Assembly (NCBI RefSeq): GCF_964048965.1 | Contig: NZ_OZ040189.1 | Span: forward strand, 1,860,001-1,924,000 | From: Tenacibaculum sp. 190130A14a | GTDB taxonomy: Bacteria; Bacteroidota; Bacteroidia; Flavobacteriales; Flavobacteriaceae | Length of the DNA: 64,000 bases | Direction: 5' to 3' | Shown: piece by piece, positions 44,710-52,541 of the stretch | How positions within the stretch are numbered: position 1 is the stretch's first letter | Layout of the letters: each line of letters starts with the position of its first letter | Translations under genes and position numbers: made by a program | Notes under the pieces: generated by a model | Databases searched by the model: none | The model's input: only the letters and a program-made list of their open reading frames with translations | Told to the model about the DNA's origin: nothing

Positions 44710-45735
44710 TTAAATTTTATTGATTTTTACCTTAAGATTTAGTTTGTAATACCTTCCCCAGTCAGGTATTTCTTCTTTATCTAGAGGTATTATTTCGGCC
44801 AAAATGTTTCGTTCAGTTGGCTCATATTTTTTTTGAAATTCAGTGGGTGCTTTGTAGGTAGAGATATATAATTTGTTAATGATACCTTTTGAAAGAGATT
44901 TGTCTGGAAACTCTACATATACTAAACTTCCTTTTTTGACTCTAGCAATATCCTTAATGTTGAAATAGGCTTTGATAAATACCTTTTCTACATTATGTAT
45001 GGTCATAACATTTTCTGTTTTGTAACAAACTTCTTCGCTGTTCTTTAATATTTGTCCTATAATGCCTGTAATAGGGGAGTTATAGGTGTTTGTAAAGTTT
45101 TGATCCCCAGAGTTTATATTGTTGTTGTTTCCTTTATTACGAGTGTCTTTTTTTAAAAGTGACAGTAAGTATATTTCATTCTTTAAAAGGTCGATATCAC
45201 CTTTTAATTTTAGTTTTTGGTTAATGATTTCATCAACTTTGTTTTTAGTATAAACATCTAACAGTACTAGTTTGATGATTTGTTTTTCTTGAGCCTCTAT
45301 AAGTTTCAATCGATTTATTAAATGTTGTAGTTTGACATATTTTAAGCGTATTTGGCGTAGTATGTCATCATAGTCAGATGAATATTTCTCTTTTTTATCA
45401 ATGTTCTTCAAAACAATAGAGGCATCACTGTCAAAATCATCTTGGAAATAGTTAAAGAGGTTCGTGTTTAGTTGAACAGTATCCCCTTCATTAATGAAAA
45501 TTTCCTTTACGCGAATGTCATTGGTAAAGTTTACATCTACTTTTTCCATAAGCATTTGCCCATTTCCATAAACCCAAACTGTTTTTTTGTAAATGAAACT
45601 TCCTAACCAAATAATTAAAAGAATCAGCAAAATGAAGTATAAAACTCTGTCAAAGTTGAGTTTCTTCTTCTTTATTTTAGGCTCTTTTAATGTTCTAATT
45701 ATAGCCTTGCCTTTTTTGTAACTAAATTTTTTCAT
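44710..45735 (-). CDS. HlyD-like periplasmic adaptor (membrane fusion protein)
   Basis: 341 residues with a basic cytoplasmic start, one membrane helix (about 31-49), a first half-lipoyl segment (KVDVNFTNDIRVKEIFINEGDTVQLNT), a helical hairpin region (about 110-205, IRLKYVKLQHLINRLKLIEAQEKQIIKLV), the second half (NSPITGIIGQILKNSEEVCYKTENVMTIHN) and a beta-barrel domain (VFIKAYFNIKDIARVKKGSLVYVEFPD). It starts on the last base of the TolC-like gene (TAATG), so the two are coupled. It would link the inner-membrane synthase to the outer-membrane channel. No ABC or RND transporter gene accompanies it. Confidence 0.85.
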   Translation of the reverse strand: MKKFSYKKGKAIIRTLKEPKIKKKKLNFDRVLYFILLILLIIWLGSFIYKKTVWVYGNGQMLMEKVDVNFTNDIRVKEIFINEGDTVQLNTNLFNYFQDDFDSDASIVLKNIDKKEKYSSDYDDILRQIRLKYVKLQHLINRLKLIEAQEKQIIKLVLLDVYTKNKVDEIINQKLKLKGDIDLLKNEIYLLSLLKKDTRNKGNNNNINSGDQNFTNTYNSPITGIIGQILKNSEEVCYKTENVMTIHNVEKVFIKAYFNIKDIARVKKGSLVYVEFPDKSLSKGIINKLYISTYKAPTEFQKKYEPTERNILAEIIPLDKEEIPDWGRYYKLNLKVKINKI

Positions 45736-47249
45736 TAGAATATTCTTTTAAGTTCTTTTTGAAGGTATTGGACTACGGTTGTAAATTTTTCATTTTCAAA
45801 TACCGTTTTGAAAGGAATATTGTTTTTGGTCAAATAATTTTTAGCGCTCAAGTCATTATGAAGGACATAAATTATTTTTTGTTGTTTAGCTTCCAATATT
45901 TGCAGTTGAAATTTTAGCGAATAATTCTCATTTGATTGCACTAGTAAAGAGGGGTTGGTTTCTTGAAAAGTGTAATAATAAGGGGTTACTAAGCTGTTAA
46001 TATTTGTACTATTATGTAATTCATATACATGAGATAAAATCGTGTATAATTGACGTTTAACTTGAATTATGTTCTGTAATATTTTAAATTGTTCTTCTAT
46101 TAATCCTAAAATTAAGTATCCGGTTTCTTCATTATCGAATTCCTCTTTAATAACCTTTAATATTCGAATTCGTTCATTCGTAACATCCCAGTTCTTGTAT
46201 TGATTTTGTAAGTCTTTTAATTTTTCATTGTAGGCATTTACTTGAGTAATTACTCTATTTAATTTTCCCACTTCTTTATCTGCAAGTCTGGCATCGACTA
46301 AATCTAGCTCTTGCTTGATGATTTTTTTTCTATGGTTAAAACGAATTGGAGCTTTAAAGCGAATACCAACACTTGGATAATATTGATCTGTTGAGGTGGT
46401 AATTAGATAGTTTTGACTTGCATAAATAGATAAAGAATACTTATTAATAGCTCTATGCTTCAAAACAACATTTTCTTGTAAATAGGGAGTTTCATCTAGA
46501 CGCATATTTCGAAGCTGCAAACTGTCAATACTTAAGATAAACAAAGGAAGCTTGTTTACGTTTCTATTGGTTATAGAAACACTATCTTTTATAATTTTAT
46601 TTTCTTTTTGAATAACATCAATCTGTTTTTTTAGGATATGAATTTGGTTTCCAACTTTTATTAAAGGTTCTCGTTTTATTAATTTTTTGCTATAAACATT
46701 GTTTAGGAAATCGAAATATTGATTTTCGAAGTCTAGAAATTTTTCAAATAAGCTTAAAGCTTCCTTATTATAAATATAACTGTAGTCAATTCTAAACTGT
46801 CTGCGCCAAAGTACTTTTTGTGCTTTTAAGTTTTGATATTTTAATATACCTATTTCATTACATAGCTGTTTAGATTTGGTTTTGTTATGTACGAATCCGC
46901 TTTTAAGAATATTCCATTCAAGTTCAAAGTTTACACGTCCAACAGTAAATATGTTTGTTTCAGACTCTAAAATGTTTCTAAAATTATAGTTGGCATTGGC
47001 TTTAAATACAAGCCCAACATCTTGTAAAAACTGTGAAGCTTCTAATTGTTTTAAATTGATAAGAATACTATTGCTATTTCTTGAGTCATCTAACTCCGTC
47101 GAAAACTGAAATAAGTTTTCACTTTGCAACGTTTGTGAAAAATCGAGCGTGCTCTTAGCTTCCTTATAAATTAATTCAGAATTCAGAATTAAATTATCTA
47201 AAGACTGGGAACGAATAGAAAATGGTATGGATACGAATAGAATAAACAT
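45735..47249 (-). CDS. TolC-like outer-membrane efflux protein
   Basis: About 504 residues from the ATG at 47249 (a TTG at 47276 would add 9 residues before the signal peptide MFILFVSIPFSIRSQS). The mature protein alternates long helices and strands as in TolC/OEP proteins, for example QLEASQFLQDVGLVFKAN and, in the second half, YSLSIYASQNYLITTSTDQYYPSVGIRFKAPIRFNHRKKIIKQEL, which is the usual transmembrane strand plus helix. The last 85 residues (after LHNSTN) are an extra domain with a thioredoxin-like or regulatory appearance (KIIYVLHNDLSAKNYLTKNNIPFK). First gene of the polysaccharide operon, coupled to the HlyD gene. Confidence 0.82.
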   Translation of the reverse strand: MFILFVSIPFSIRSQSLDNLILNSELIYKEAKSTLDFSQTLQSENLFQFSTELDDSRNSNSILINLKQLEASQFLQDVGLVFKANANYNFRNILESETNIFTVGRVNFELEWNILKSGFVHNKTKSKQLCNEIGILKYQNLKAQKVLWRRQFRIDYSYIYNKEALSLFEKFLDFENQYFDFLNNVYSKKLIKREPLIKVGNQIHILKKQIDVIQKENKIIKDSVSITNRNVNKLPLFILSIDSLQLRNMRLDETPYLQENVVLKHRAINKYSLSIYASQNYLITTSTDQYYPSVGIRFKAPIRFNHRKKIIKQELDLVDARLADKEVGKLNRVITQVNAYNEKLKDLQNQYKNWDVTNERIRILKVIKEEFDNEETGYLILGLIEEQFKILQNIIQVKRQLYTILSHVYELHNSTNINSLVTPYYYTFQETNPSLLVQSNENYSLKFQLQILEAKQQKIIYVLHNDLSAKNYLTKNNIPFKTVFENEKFTTVVQYLQKELKRIF

Positions 47250-47430
47250 ATATTTTAATAATCGATTTTCTAACAATATTCTCTTTTTTATGTACGCTAC
47301 CTTATGGCACGTACGTTAACATAACCGCGTGCTTATACAGTTTAAAAGTTTTTACTTTTAAATTTAAGGGGGAGTGAAAAATCTATTGATTTAATGTGTC
47401 AGATAACAAAGGTTATCAGGGTTTAAAAAT

Positions 47431-47586
47431 TCATGAAAACCTAAATAAATTGTAAAATGATAAGAAATGTGATTTAAGAAACATTAGGCTCACCTTCTTA
47501 GGTGAAGAATTGTAAGCAGGATTTTCTGCTTTTTTTGAATTTCGATAGGACGTATTTTTCCTATCTATAAATAAGTAATTTCTCAT
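47431..47586 (-). CDS. Possible 51-codon leader ORF upstream of the exopolysaccharide operon
   Basis: Short reading frame beginning MRNYLFIDRKNTSYRNSKK and ending FYNLFRFS, rich in Lys, Ser and Asn. Its ATG stands 2 nt after a CCCCCCGCAA element, exactly the arrangement at the start of the lipoprotein gene at 37313. Three of the hairpins of the leader fall inside it, so it may be a leader peptide or simply untranslated RNA. Low confidence. Confidence 0.2.
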   Translation of the reverse strand: MRNYLFIDRKNTSYRNSKKAENPAYNSSPKKVSLMFLKSHFLSFYNLFRFS

Positions 47587-47588
47587 AG

Positions 47589-47598
47589 TTGCGGGGGG
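47589..47598 (-). promoter_or_regulatory. CCCCCCGnAA element in the exopolysaccharide operon leader
   Basis: CCCCCCGCAA on the minus strand, followed by CT and ATG (47586-47584). See the matching element at 37301-37310. Confidence 0.4.
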
Positions 47599-47743
47599 CT
47601 AAATTAAACTTACTTTCTATAGTTAATACTATTGTAGAGTGCTTGTTTTCAGTGCTCTATAATCTAAATATAGGGCAAGAAACCAAAATATAAAAAAAAC
47701 GGTTGTTTTTTTCGATGAATGGAAGTAAAGATGATAATATTTA

Positions 47744-48277
47744 CTAATTATAGTGTTTTAACAACTTGGTATGGTGTTCTGTATGGTAGGCAGTCCACAT
47801 GATTATTTCTCGTATGGGCATTTTACCCATTAATGGATGAGGGAGTATAAGATTGTCTAAATCTTTGTCTTTCCATTTGTTTGTTTTATGCTGTAGCTTT
47901 TTGTTCTGTATTTCAAGTGTGGTTAACAGTTGGTTATATTTTTCTAGGTTGGGAGTTGTAACTTTGCTGTTAAAAGCTCTAGCTCTATCTTGGTTTTTAG
48001 AAAGTTTCTCCTGATACCTTTTAACAATATCTTCATATGGACGAACAGCTCTATTTGATTTTCCGAATTTATACTTTAAAATAAACTTAGGAAAACTCAA
48101 CGCGTGATTTACCTTTTTAATAGAATCAACCAGATGAACAATATGTTGTCCTGTTGACCATTTATTATTAGGTTCTTTGTTAAAAGCATCTTCAGGTTGA
48201 TTTTGAATCCAATCAAATAATTCTTGATGTTTTTCTTCTAATAATGCGGTGATGTTTTCCTTTGTCATTGATATCAT
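47744..48277 (-). CDS. DinB-superfamily protein
   Basis: 177 residues (ATG at 48277 or 48268). A four-helix DinB/YfiT-like protein with the three metal-binding histidines: one in WSTGQHIVHLVDS (helix 2) and two in MWTAYHTEHHTKLL (last helix). DinB_2 proteins are metal-dependent enzymes, some of which are thiol-S-transferases; many are uncharacterised. It is last in a minus-strand series after the serine hydrolase (28 bp) and is probably co-transcribed with it. It has a distant functional analogue in the DUF1572 protein at 51454-52008. Confidence 0.8.
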   Translation of the reverse strand: MISMTKENITALLEEKHQELFDWIQNQPEDAFNKEPNNKWSTGQHIVHLVDSIKKVNHALSFPKFILKYKFGKSNRAVRPYEDIVKRYQEKLSKNQDRARAFNSKVTTPNLEKYNQLLTTLEIQNKKLQHKTNKWKDKDLDNLILPHPLMGKMPIREIIMWTAYHTEHHTKLLKHYN

Positions 48278-48305
48278 ATTATTATATGTGTCAATATAAT
48301 AAATA

Positions 48306-49952
48306 TTAATTTGTCAGTGAGGGAAGAATATGCTCTTCAAGTATTGTTTCTGGTAACTGTGTTCGTTTACTATTATAATTTCCAGCAGTAATAACACATA
48401 CTACTTTTAATTTGGGAACGATAACTATGTATTGTCCACCATTACCTCGAGCTTCAATAGAAGTATAATGTTGGTTTTCTCTGTTATAACTATGATGCCA
48501 CCACAAGTAACCATATTCATTTTTGTTTTTAACATTATCAAGTTGATGATATTTTTTTACTGATTTTTTAATCCATGCTTTAGAGATTATTTGGTCTCCA
48601 TTCCATTTTCCTTGTTGTAAATATAATTGCCCAAATTTTACCATGTCTCTTGGAGTTAAATAGATACCACCGGCAAAATAAGGTTGGCCTGTGAGATCCT
48701 TTTGCACAGCATAGTTTTGAATATTCAAAGGTTTAAATAAATATTGATCCATATATAACTGTATTGGAGTAGGAGATACCTTTTGTAAAATAATACCCAA
48801 TAAAAATGGATTTGCAGAACCATACTGCGCCTTGGTTCCAGGGGGATACACCATAGGAGCAGATAGTACAGTTTGTAGCCAGTTGGGAGAGTTCTGATAC
48901 GTTTGCTCAGAAGCTTTAGAACTAACATCTAAACCAGAACTCATGGTTAATAAGTCTTTTATAGTAATTAGTGACTTTAGACTATCTTTTGTGCTTTGAT
49001 ATTGTTTAGGAATATATTGGTAAAGTAATTGATTTTCATTTTTTAATAACCCCTTATCTATAGCAATTCCCGTAATTGCAGAAGTAATACTTTTTGAAGC
49101 AGATCTTTGATCATGAGGTGTTTGAGAAGTATATCCGTTAAAGTACTGTTCGTACACCATATTACCGTTTTTAGAAACAAGTATGCTATGAATATTAGGA
49201 AGTTTGTTTGACAAAATGTCGTTTTCTAATCGTTTTAGTGGTAAGTTATTTTTTACTTTGGTTTGTAGTGAGTTTAGATTTGGATACTGCCATTCTTTGC
49301 TTGATTTTTTAAGTTGAACAGAAGTAATCACCTTGTTTAATAGGAGTATATTTAAATTAATCGTATTTTTTGATAAGCTTCCTTTAAAATGTAAACCAGT
49401 TCTAAAATCTTGAAAACTTATAATGTTATTTTGTTTCTGAGCATTCATGCACCAAGTACCAGCAAACCTTTTGTCTCCAAAAAAAGGATAGGCGTCAAAA
49501 GAACCCTTATGAATATTTTCTATACTTAGAAAAATTGCTTTTGAAAGAAGCTTTTCTAATAAAAAGATATTCCATTTACCACTATAGGTATTATTTTCAT
49601 TTTTGGTAAGTGTTACATGATAAAAATAGATTCCAGAGCTAATAAATCCGTTAATTTCAGATCCGTTTTTCTCCATCATTCCACTAAAAAAAGTAGTTTC
49701 ATTAAGAGCAAACTCAATTGTTTTTTTGCTTGAAGAAATTATGTTTTTCTGTATGCTGAAATCTTGGTTAGATATAGAAAGCTTATATTTTCTATTACCA
49801 AGTACTTCCAAAGAAACATCAAAATTAAATATATGTTCATGTTTAAAAGTTCCTTCCCAATGTCCTTCATAATCTTTTATGTTGGTTTGAGCGTAGGTAA
49901 ACGTGTTGGTTAATAGTAGAAAATAACAAAATTGTAGTATTAAAAGTCTCAT
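48306..49952 (-). CDS. Secreted serine hydrolase with N-terminal beta domain (6-aminohexanoate-dimer-hydrolase-like)
   Basis: 548 residues with a signal peptide (LLILQFCYFLLLTNTFTYAQ). Residues 25-215 form a beta-rich domain repeating the motif GxWxGxF (HWEGTFKHEH, YSGKWNIF). Residues 240-545 form the beta-lactamase-like hydrolase with S284-A-S-K287, AQYGSANPFLLG (tyrosine motif) and the C-terminal GNGGQYIVIVP, close to NylB/EstB-type enzymes, so it should be active. Substrate unknown; probably an ester or peptide in the periplasm. It follows an AraC regulator gene by 42 bp, which probably controls it. Confidence 0.85.
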   Translation of the reverse strand: MRLLILQFCYFLLLTNTFTYAQTNIKDYEGHWEGTFKHEHIFNFDVSLEVLGNRKYKLSISNQDFSIQKNIISSSKKTIEFALNETTFFSGMMEKNGSEINGFISSGIYFYHVTLTKNENNTYSGKWNIFLLEKLLSKAIFLSIENIHKGSFDAYPFFGDKRFAGTWCMNAQKQNNIISFQDFRTGLHFKGSLSKNTINLNILLLNKVITSVQLKKSSKEWQYPNLNSLQTKVKNNLPLKRLENDILSNKLPNIHSILVSKNGNMVYEQYFNGYTSQTPHDQRSASKSITSAITGIAIDKGLLKNENQLLYQYIPKQYQSTKDSLKSLITIKDLLTMSSGLDVSSKASEQTYQNSPNWLQTVLSAPMVYPPGTKAQYGSANPFLLGIILQKVSPTPIQLYMDQYLFKPLNIQNYAVQKDLTGQPYFAGGIYLTPRDMVKFGQLYLQQGKWNGDQIISKAWIKKSVKKYHQLDNVKNKNEYGYLWWHHSYNRENQHYTSIEARGNGGQYIVIVPKLKVVCVITAGNYNSKRTQLPETILEEHILPSLTN

Positions 49953-49994
49953 AATTATATATTTATAAATACAAAGATGTATGAACTGTAATGC

Positions 49995-50822
49995 TTAAAA
50001 TTGTAAATTATTAACCTTCTGAATAATTTTAGAAATTTTTAAAGGGGATTGCTGATATATTCTTTTAAAGGAATTGATAAAGTGACTCTGATCAAAAAAA
50101 CCACATTCATAACATATCTCAGTCATAGATAATTTATTTTGTGCGATTAGAATTAGTGCTTTGTTCACTTTTTGAGTCCTAATATAATTTCCAATAGTTG
50201 AATTGAAGTATTGAGGAAACTTACGAGATAGGTATACAGGATGTATGTTTAACAGAGTAGCCAATTCATTTAAACTAAGAGATGCTATTTCCTTAGAATG
50301 TAAAATATCTCTGAGTTGTAATACCCATAAAGGAGGTTTTTTATGAAGCGTGTTGTTTTGTTCTTGTGAAAAATCAAGGGAACCGCTCAGAAGCATTTCA
50401 ATACTTAAGAAGCTTTCAGTGTCTTGAATTTTAGATTCAATAAAAATTTTATTTATGAATTGTTTAACTAGTGGATTAAGGATATGAATACTCCCTTGAT
50501 TTTTTTCAAATGGGAGATGATTGTTTTCAAACCAATCAGGGCTAATTTCAATATGGAAGCCTCTTGTATATTTAGGAGGTTTAGTATTAAAGTGAGCATC
50601 TTGCCAATTATGAAAAACTAAATCACCGGGAGAAAGATAATATCCTTCTTTTTTGTTTTCTTCATATACTTCTCCTTGTAAAATATAGGTAAAATAGGGC
50701 GTTTCGTGATAATGCCAATCCACTTTATCATGAATATATTCAGTATCTGTTATACAGATTCCGTTGTATATTACTTTTTGATAATGGTTTCCGAAGAAAT
50801 TACCTTTAGTTAGTTTCATCAT
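49995..50822 (-). CDS. AraC-type transcription regulator with cupin-like N-terminus
   Basis: 275 residues. Residues 15-110 form a cupin-like sensing domain (WHYHETPYFTYILQGE, SPGDLVFHNWQDAH). The last 105 residues are the AraC DNA-binding domain (SLNELATLLNIHPVYLSRKFPQYF, then MTEICYECGFFDQSHFINSFKR). It is soluble, unlike the membrane-bound AraC protein at 8594-9625. The serine hydrolase and DinB genes immediately downstream are the likely targets. Confidence 0.88.
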   Translation of the reverse strand: MMKLTKGNFFGNHYQKVIYNGICITDTEYIHDKVDWHYHETPYFTYILQGEVYEENKKEGYYLSPGDLVFHNWQDAHFNTKPPKYTRGFHIEISPDWFENNHLPFEKNQGSIHILNPLVKQFINKIFIESKIQDTESFLSIEMLLSGSLDFSQEQNNTLHKKPPLWVLQLRDILHSKEIASLSLNELATLLNIHPVYLSRKFPQYFNSTIGNYIRTQKVNKALILIAQNKLSMTEICYECGFFDQSHFINSFKRIYQQSPLKISKIIQKVNNLQF

Positions 50823-50893
50823 AAGTTTTCAAACTCATTTATACCTATTAAACAATCGTTTAATATGAAGACGAGGTAGTCATGAGTTTGTAA

Positions 50894-51430
50894 CTATGAG
50901 TTCTTTATTTCGTATAAAACACAATTTTCCAGTTTAGGAAACTCTTTTAGTAAAGGATGTGTAAATTCTTTTGTTTTTGTCATTCCAATCTTTTCCATGA
51001 CTGTAATAGACGGAATGTTGATAGCAGGAGCAACAGATACTATTTCTTTAATTTTTAGTGTCTTAAAAGCATGTTTTAAACAAGCCTTAGCACCTTCGGT
51101 GGCGTACCCTTTTCCCCAATGGCGAGGATGTAATCTCCAACCAATATCTATAGAAGGGTTAAAATCTATCTCGTAGGTCTGTTCAGATAAACCTATAAAT
51201 CCAATAAATTCTTTCGTTTCTATAGTTTCAACAGCAAAATAACAGAAGTTGTTTTTATCAAATTGTTCTCGCATTCGTTGAATAAAAGCTTTTGCTTGAT
51301 TCTTTGTTTGAGTAGAAGGGAAGTAACGCATTACCTCTTCATTAGAATTAAGCTCGAATAACTCATCAATATCTGAAGTTTTCCAGTTTCTAAAGCCTAA
51401 TCGATCTGATGTAAAAAGATAGTTTTCCAT
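50894..51430 (-). CDS. GNAT N-acetyltransferase (RimJ/RimL type)
   Basis: 178 residues of the Acetyltransf_3 group: opening TSDRLGFRNWKTSDIDELFEL, the acetyl-CoA loop WGKGYATEGAKACLKHAF, and the late SITVMEKIGMTKTKEF. It may acetylate a protein N-terminus or a small molecule. It follows the DUF1572 gene by 23 bp. A perfect TAnnTTTG element (51436-51443) stands only 5 nt before its ATG and, if used, would produce a leaderless mRNA. Confidence 0.88.
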   Translation of the reverse strand: MENYLFTSDRLGFRNWKTSDIDELFELNSNEEVMRYFPSTQTKNQAKAFIQRMREQFDKNNFCYFAVETIETKEFIGFIGLSEQTYEIDFNPSIDIGWRLHPRHWGKGYATEGAKACLKHAFKTLKIKEIVSVAPAINIPSITVMEKIGMTKTKEFTHPLLKEFPKLENCVLYEIKNS

Positions 51431-51453
51431 AGAGGCAAAATTAAGAATCCTAC

Positions 51454-52008
51454 TTATAAATCATCAGTAAAATGTTTACGAGTTTTTTGCTCAGAAAACT
51501 TCTCTTGATTATATGCTTTTGAATTGTTTTTAGGAATGGATAATGAGTTCCAAGTGTCATTTTTAAGTAGTTTTCCTAAAAAAACAATTTGACCTATATG
51601 GTATGGATAATGGCATATTTGTCGGTTAATAGCTTCAGTTACGGTATGCCCTTGATTTCTTATATAGATAATACGTTCTAAATCTTCATCTTTTAAAGAT
51701 TGAATAGTATTTAGAAAAATATTCCATCCTTTTTCCCAATATGTCAATACTTCTTCTCTAGAGGCAAATGTGTTAATAAACTCGTCATCTCTATTTCTCC
51801 ATTCCTTTTCTCCATCCTCTGTGAAAAAATTAGTCCATCTAGAAAGCATGTTTCCAGCAATATGTTTAGCTATAATAGCAATGGAGTTACTTTCTTTATT
51901 CACTTGATGAAAAAGTTGTTCATCACTAAGCTGACTAAAAGTTTGATCACCTAAACCTTTATAATAGATAATTTGTTTGTATACACTATTTAAATAAGAA
52001 TTTTCCAT
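51454..52008 (-). CDS. DUF1572 (DinB-like) family protein
   Basis: 184 residues, four-helix DinB-like fold. Metal-ligand histidines are in IIAKHIAGNMLSRW and in the later RQICHYPYHIGQIVFLG. The whole-length pattern (LSDEQLFHQVNKESNSIAII, TNFFTEDGEKEWRNRDDEF) matches DUF1572. Function unknown, perhaps metal-dependent transferase. A terminator-type hairpin with a T7 run directly abuts its ATG. Confidence 0.85.
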   Translation of the reverse strand: MENSYLNSVYKQIIYYKGLGDQTFSQLSDEQLFHQVNKESNSIAIIAKHIAGNMLSRWTNFFTEDGEKEWRNRDDEFINTFASREEVLTYWEKGWNIFLNTIQSLKDEDLERIIYIRNQGHTVTEAINRQICHYPYHIGQIVFLGKLLKNDTWNSLSIPKNNSKAYNQEKFSEQKTRKHFTDDL

Positions 52009-52036
52009 AAAAAAAGAACTGTTTTTTAAACAGCTC
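52009..52036 (-). terminator. Terminator-like hairpin abutting the DUF1572 start codon
   Basis: In the minus-strand RNA, 52036-52016 forms a 9-bp stem (GAGCTGTTT / AAACAGTTC, one G-U wobble) with a 3-nt loop, followed by seven Us (52015-52009) and then the ATG at 52008. It probably ends the msrB transcript or attenuates read-through. Confidence 0.65.
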
Positions 52037-52061
52037 TAATTTACAATATTTTGTAATGATA

Positions 52062-52541
52062 TTATTTCGGAATAAATTCTAAAGCTACCCCATTAATACA
52101 ATGTCTTTGCCCGGTGGTATTTCTTGGACCATCATCAAAAGAATGTCCCAGATGACCACCACAAGTATTACATTTTAACTCGGTACGAGCATATCCAATC
52201 TTATAATCAACATCAAATTCAACATTTCCTTTTATTTCTCTATCAAAAGATGGCCAACCTGAACGAGAATCGTATTTGTGTTCAGATTTATATAATGGAG
52301 TTTTACAACCTGCACATACATAAATCCCTTTTTTATAGTTTTTATTAAGTGGACTTGTGAATGGACGTTCGGTACCAGCTTCTCTTAAAACATAATATTG
52401 CTTAGGAGTTAAAGCTTTTTTCCATTCTTCATTGGTTTTGGTTATCTTATATTTTTTAGTGCTTTCTTTTTTTGAAGATTGAGCAGAAATAGAAAAACAT
52501 GTTGATAAAAATAGAACCGATAAAACTAAAAATTTGTTCAT
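52062..52541 (-). CDS. msrB: Exported peptide-methionine (R)-S-oxide reductase MsrB
   Basis: 159 residues, with a signal peptide (LVLSVLFLSTCFSISAQ) that makes this a periplasmic form. Zinc-binding cysteines 76/79 (CAGC) and 124/127 (CNTC) and catalytic Cys148 in RHCINGVAL are all present, with the conserved SGWPSFD. It reduces R-methionine sulfoxide in proteins. It overlaps the upstream alpha/beta-hydrolase gene by 4 bp (ATGA). Confidence 0.95.
   Translation of the reverse strand: MNKFLVLSVLFLSTCFSISAQSSKKESTKKYKITKTNEEWKKALTPKQYYVLREAGTERPFTSPLNKNYKKGIYVCAGCKTPLYKSEHKYDSRSGWPSFDREIKGNVEFDVDYKIGYARTELKCNTCGGHLGHSFDDGPRNTTGQRHCINGVALEFIPK

Larger units (their letters stand above)
47250..47743 (-). 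other. Long hairpin-rich intergenic leader of the exopolysaccharide operon
   Basis: 494 bp without a convincing gene. Perfect short hairpins lie at 47292-47314 (5 bp), 47307-47332 (5 bp plus inner 4 bp), 47341-47362 (9 bp, loop TTTT), 47402-47417 (6 bp), 47490-47505 (6 bp), 47514-47531 (6 bp, T7 on the plus strand) and 47544-47565 (7 bp). The first two use the same bases (47310-47311) and are mutually exclusive. A CCCCCCGnAA element is at 47598-47589. No exact TAnnTTTG promoter is seen; TATATTTA (near 47668-47675) is close. I infer a structured 5' untranslated region. Confidence 0.5.

Noticed and set aside
47514..47537. Terminator-like hairpin with T7 on the plus strand in the operon leader
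   Set aside because: No plus-strand gene ends upstream of it, so I treat it as part of the minus-strand leader structure.
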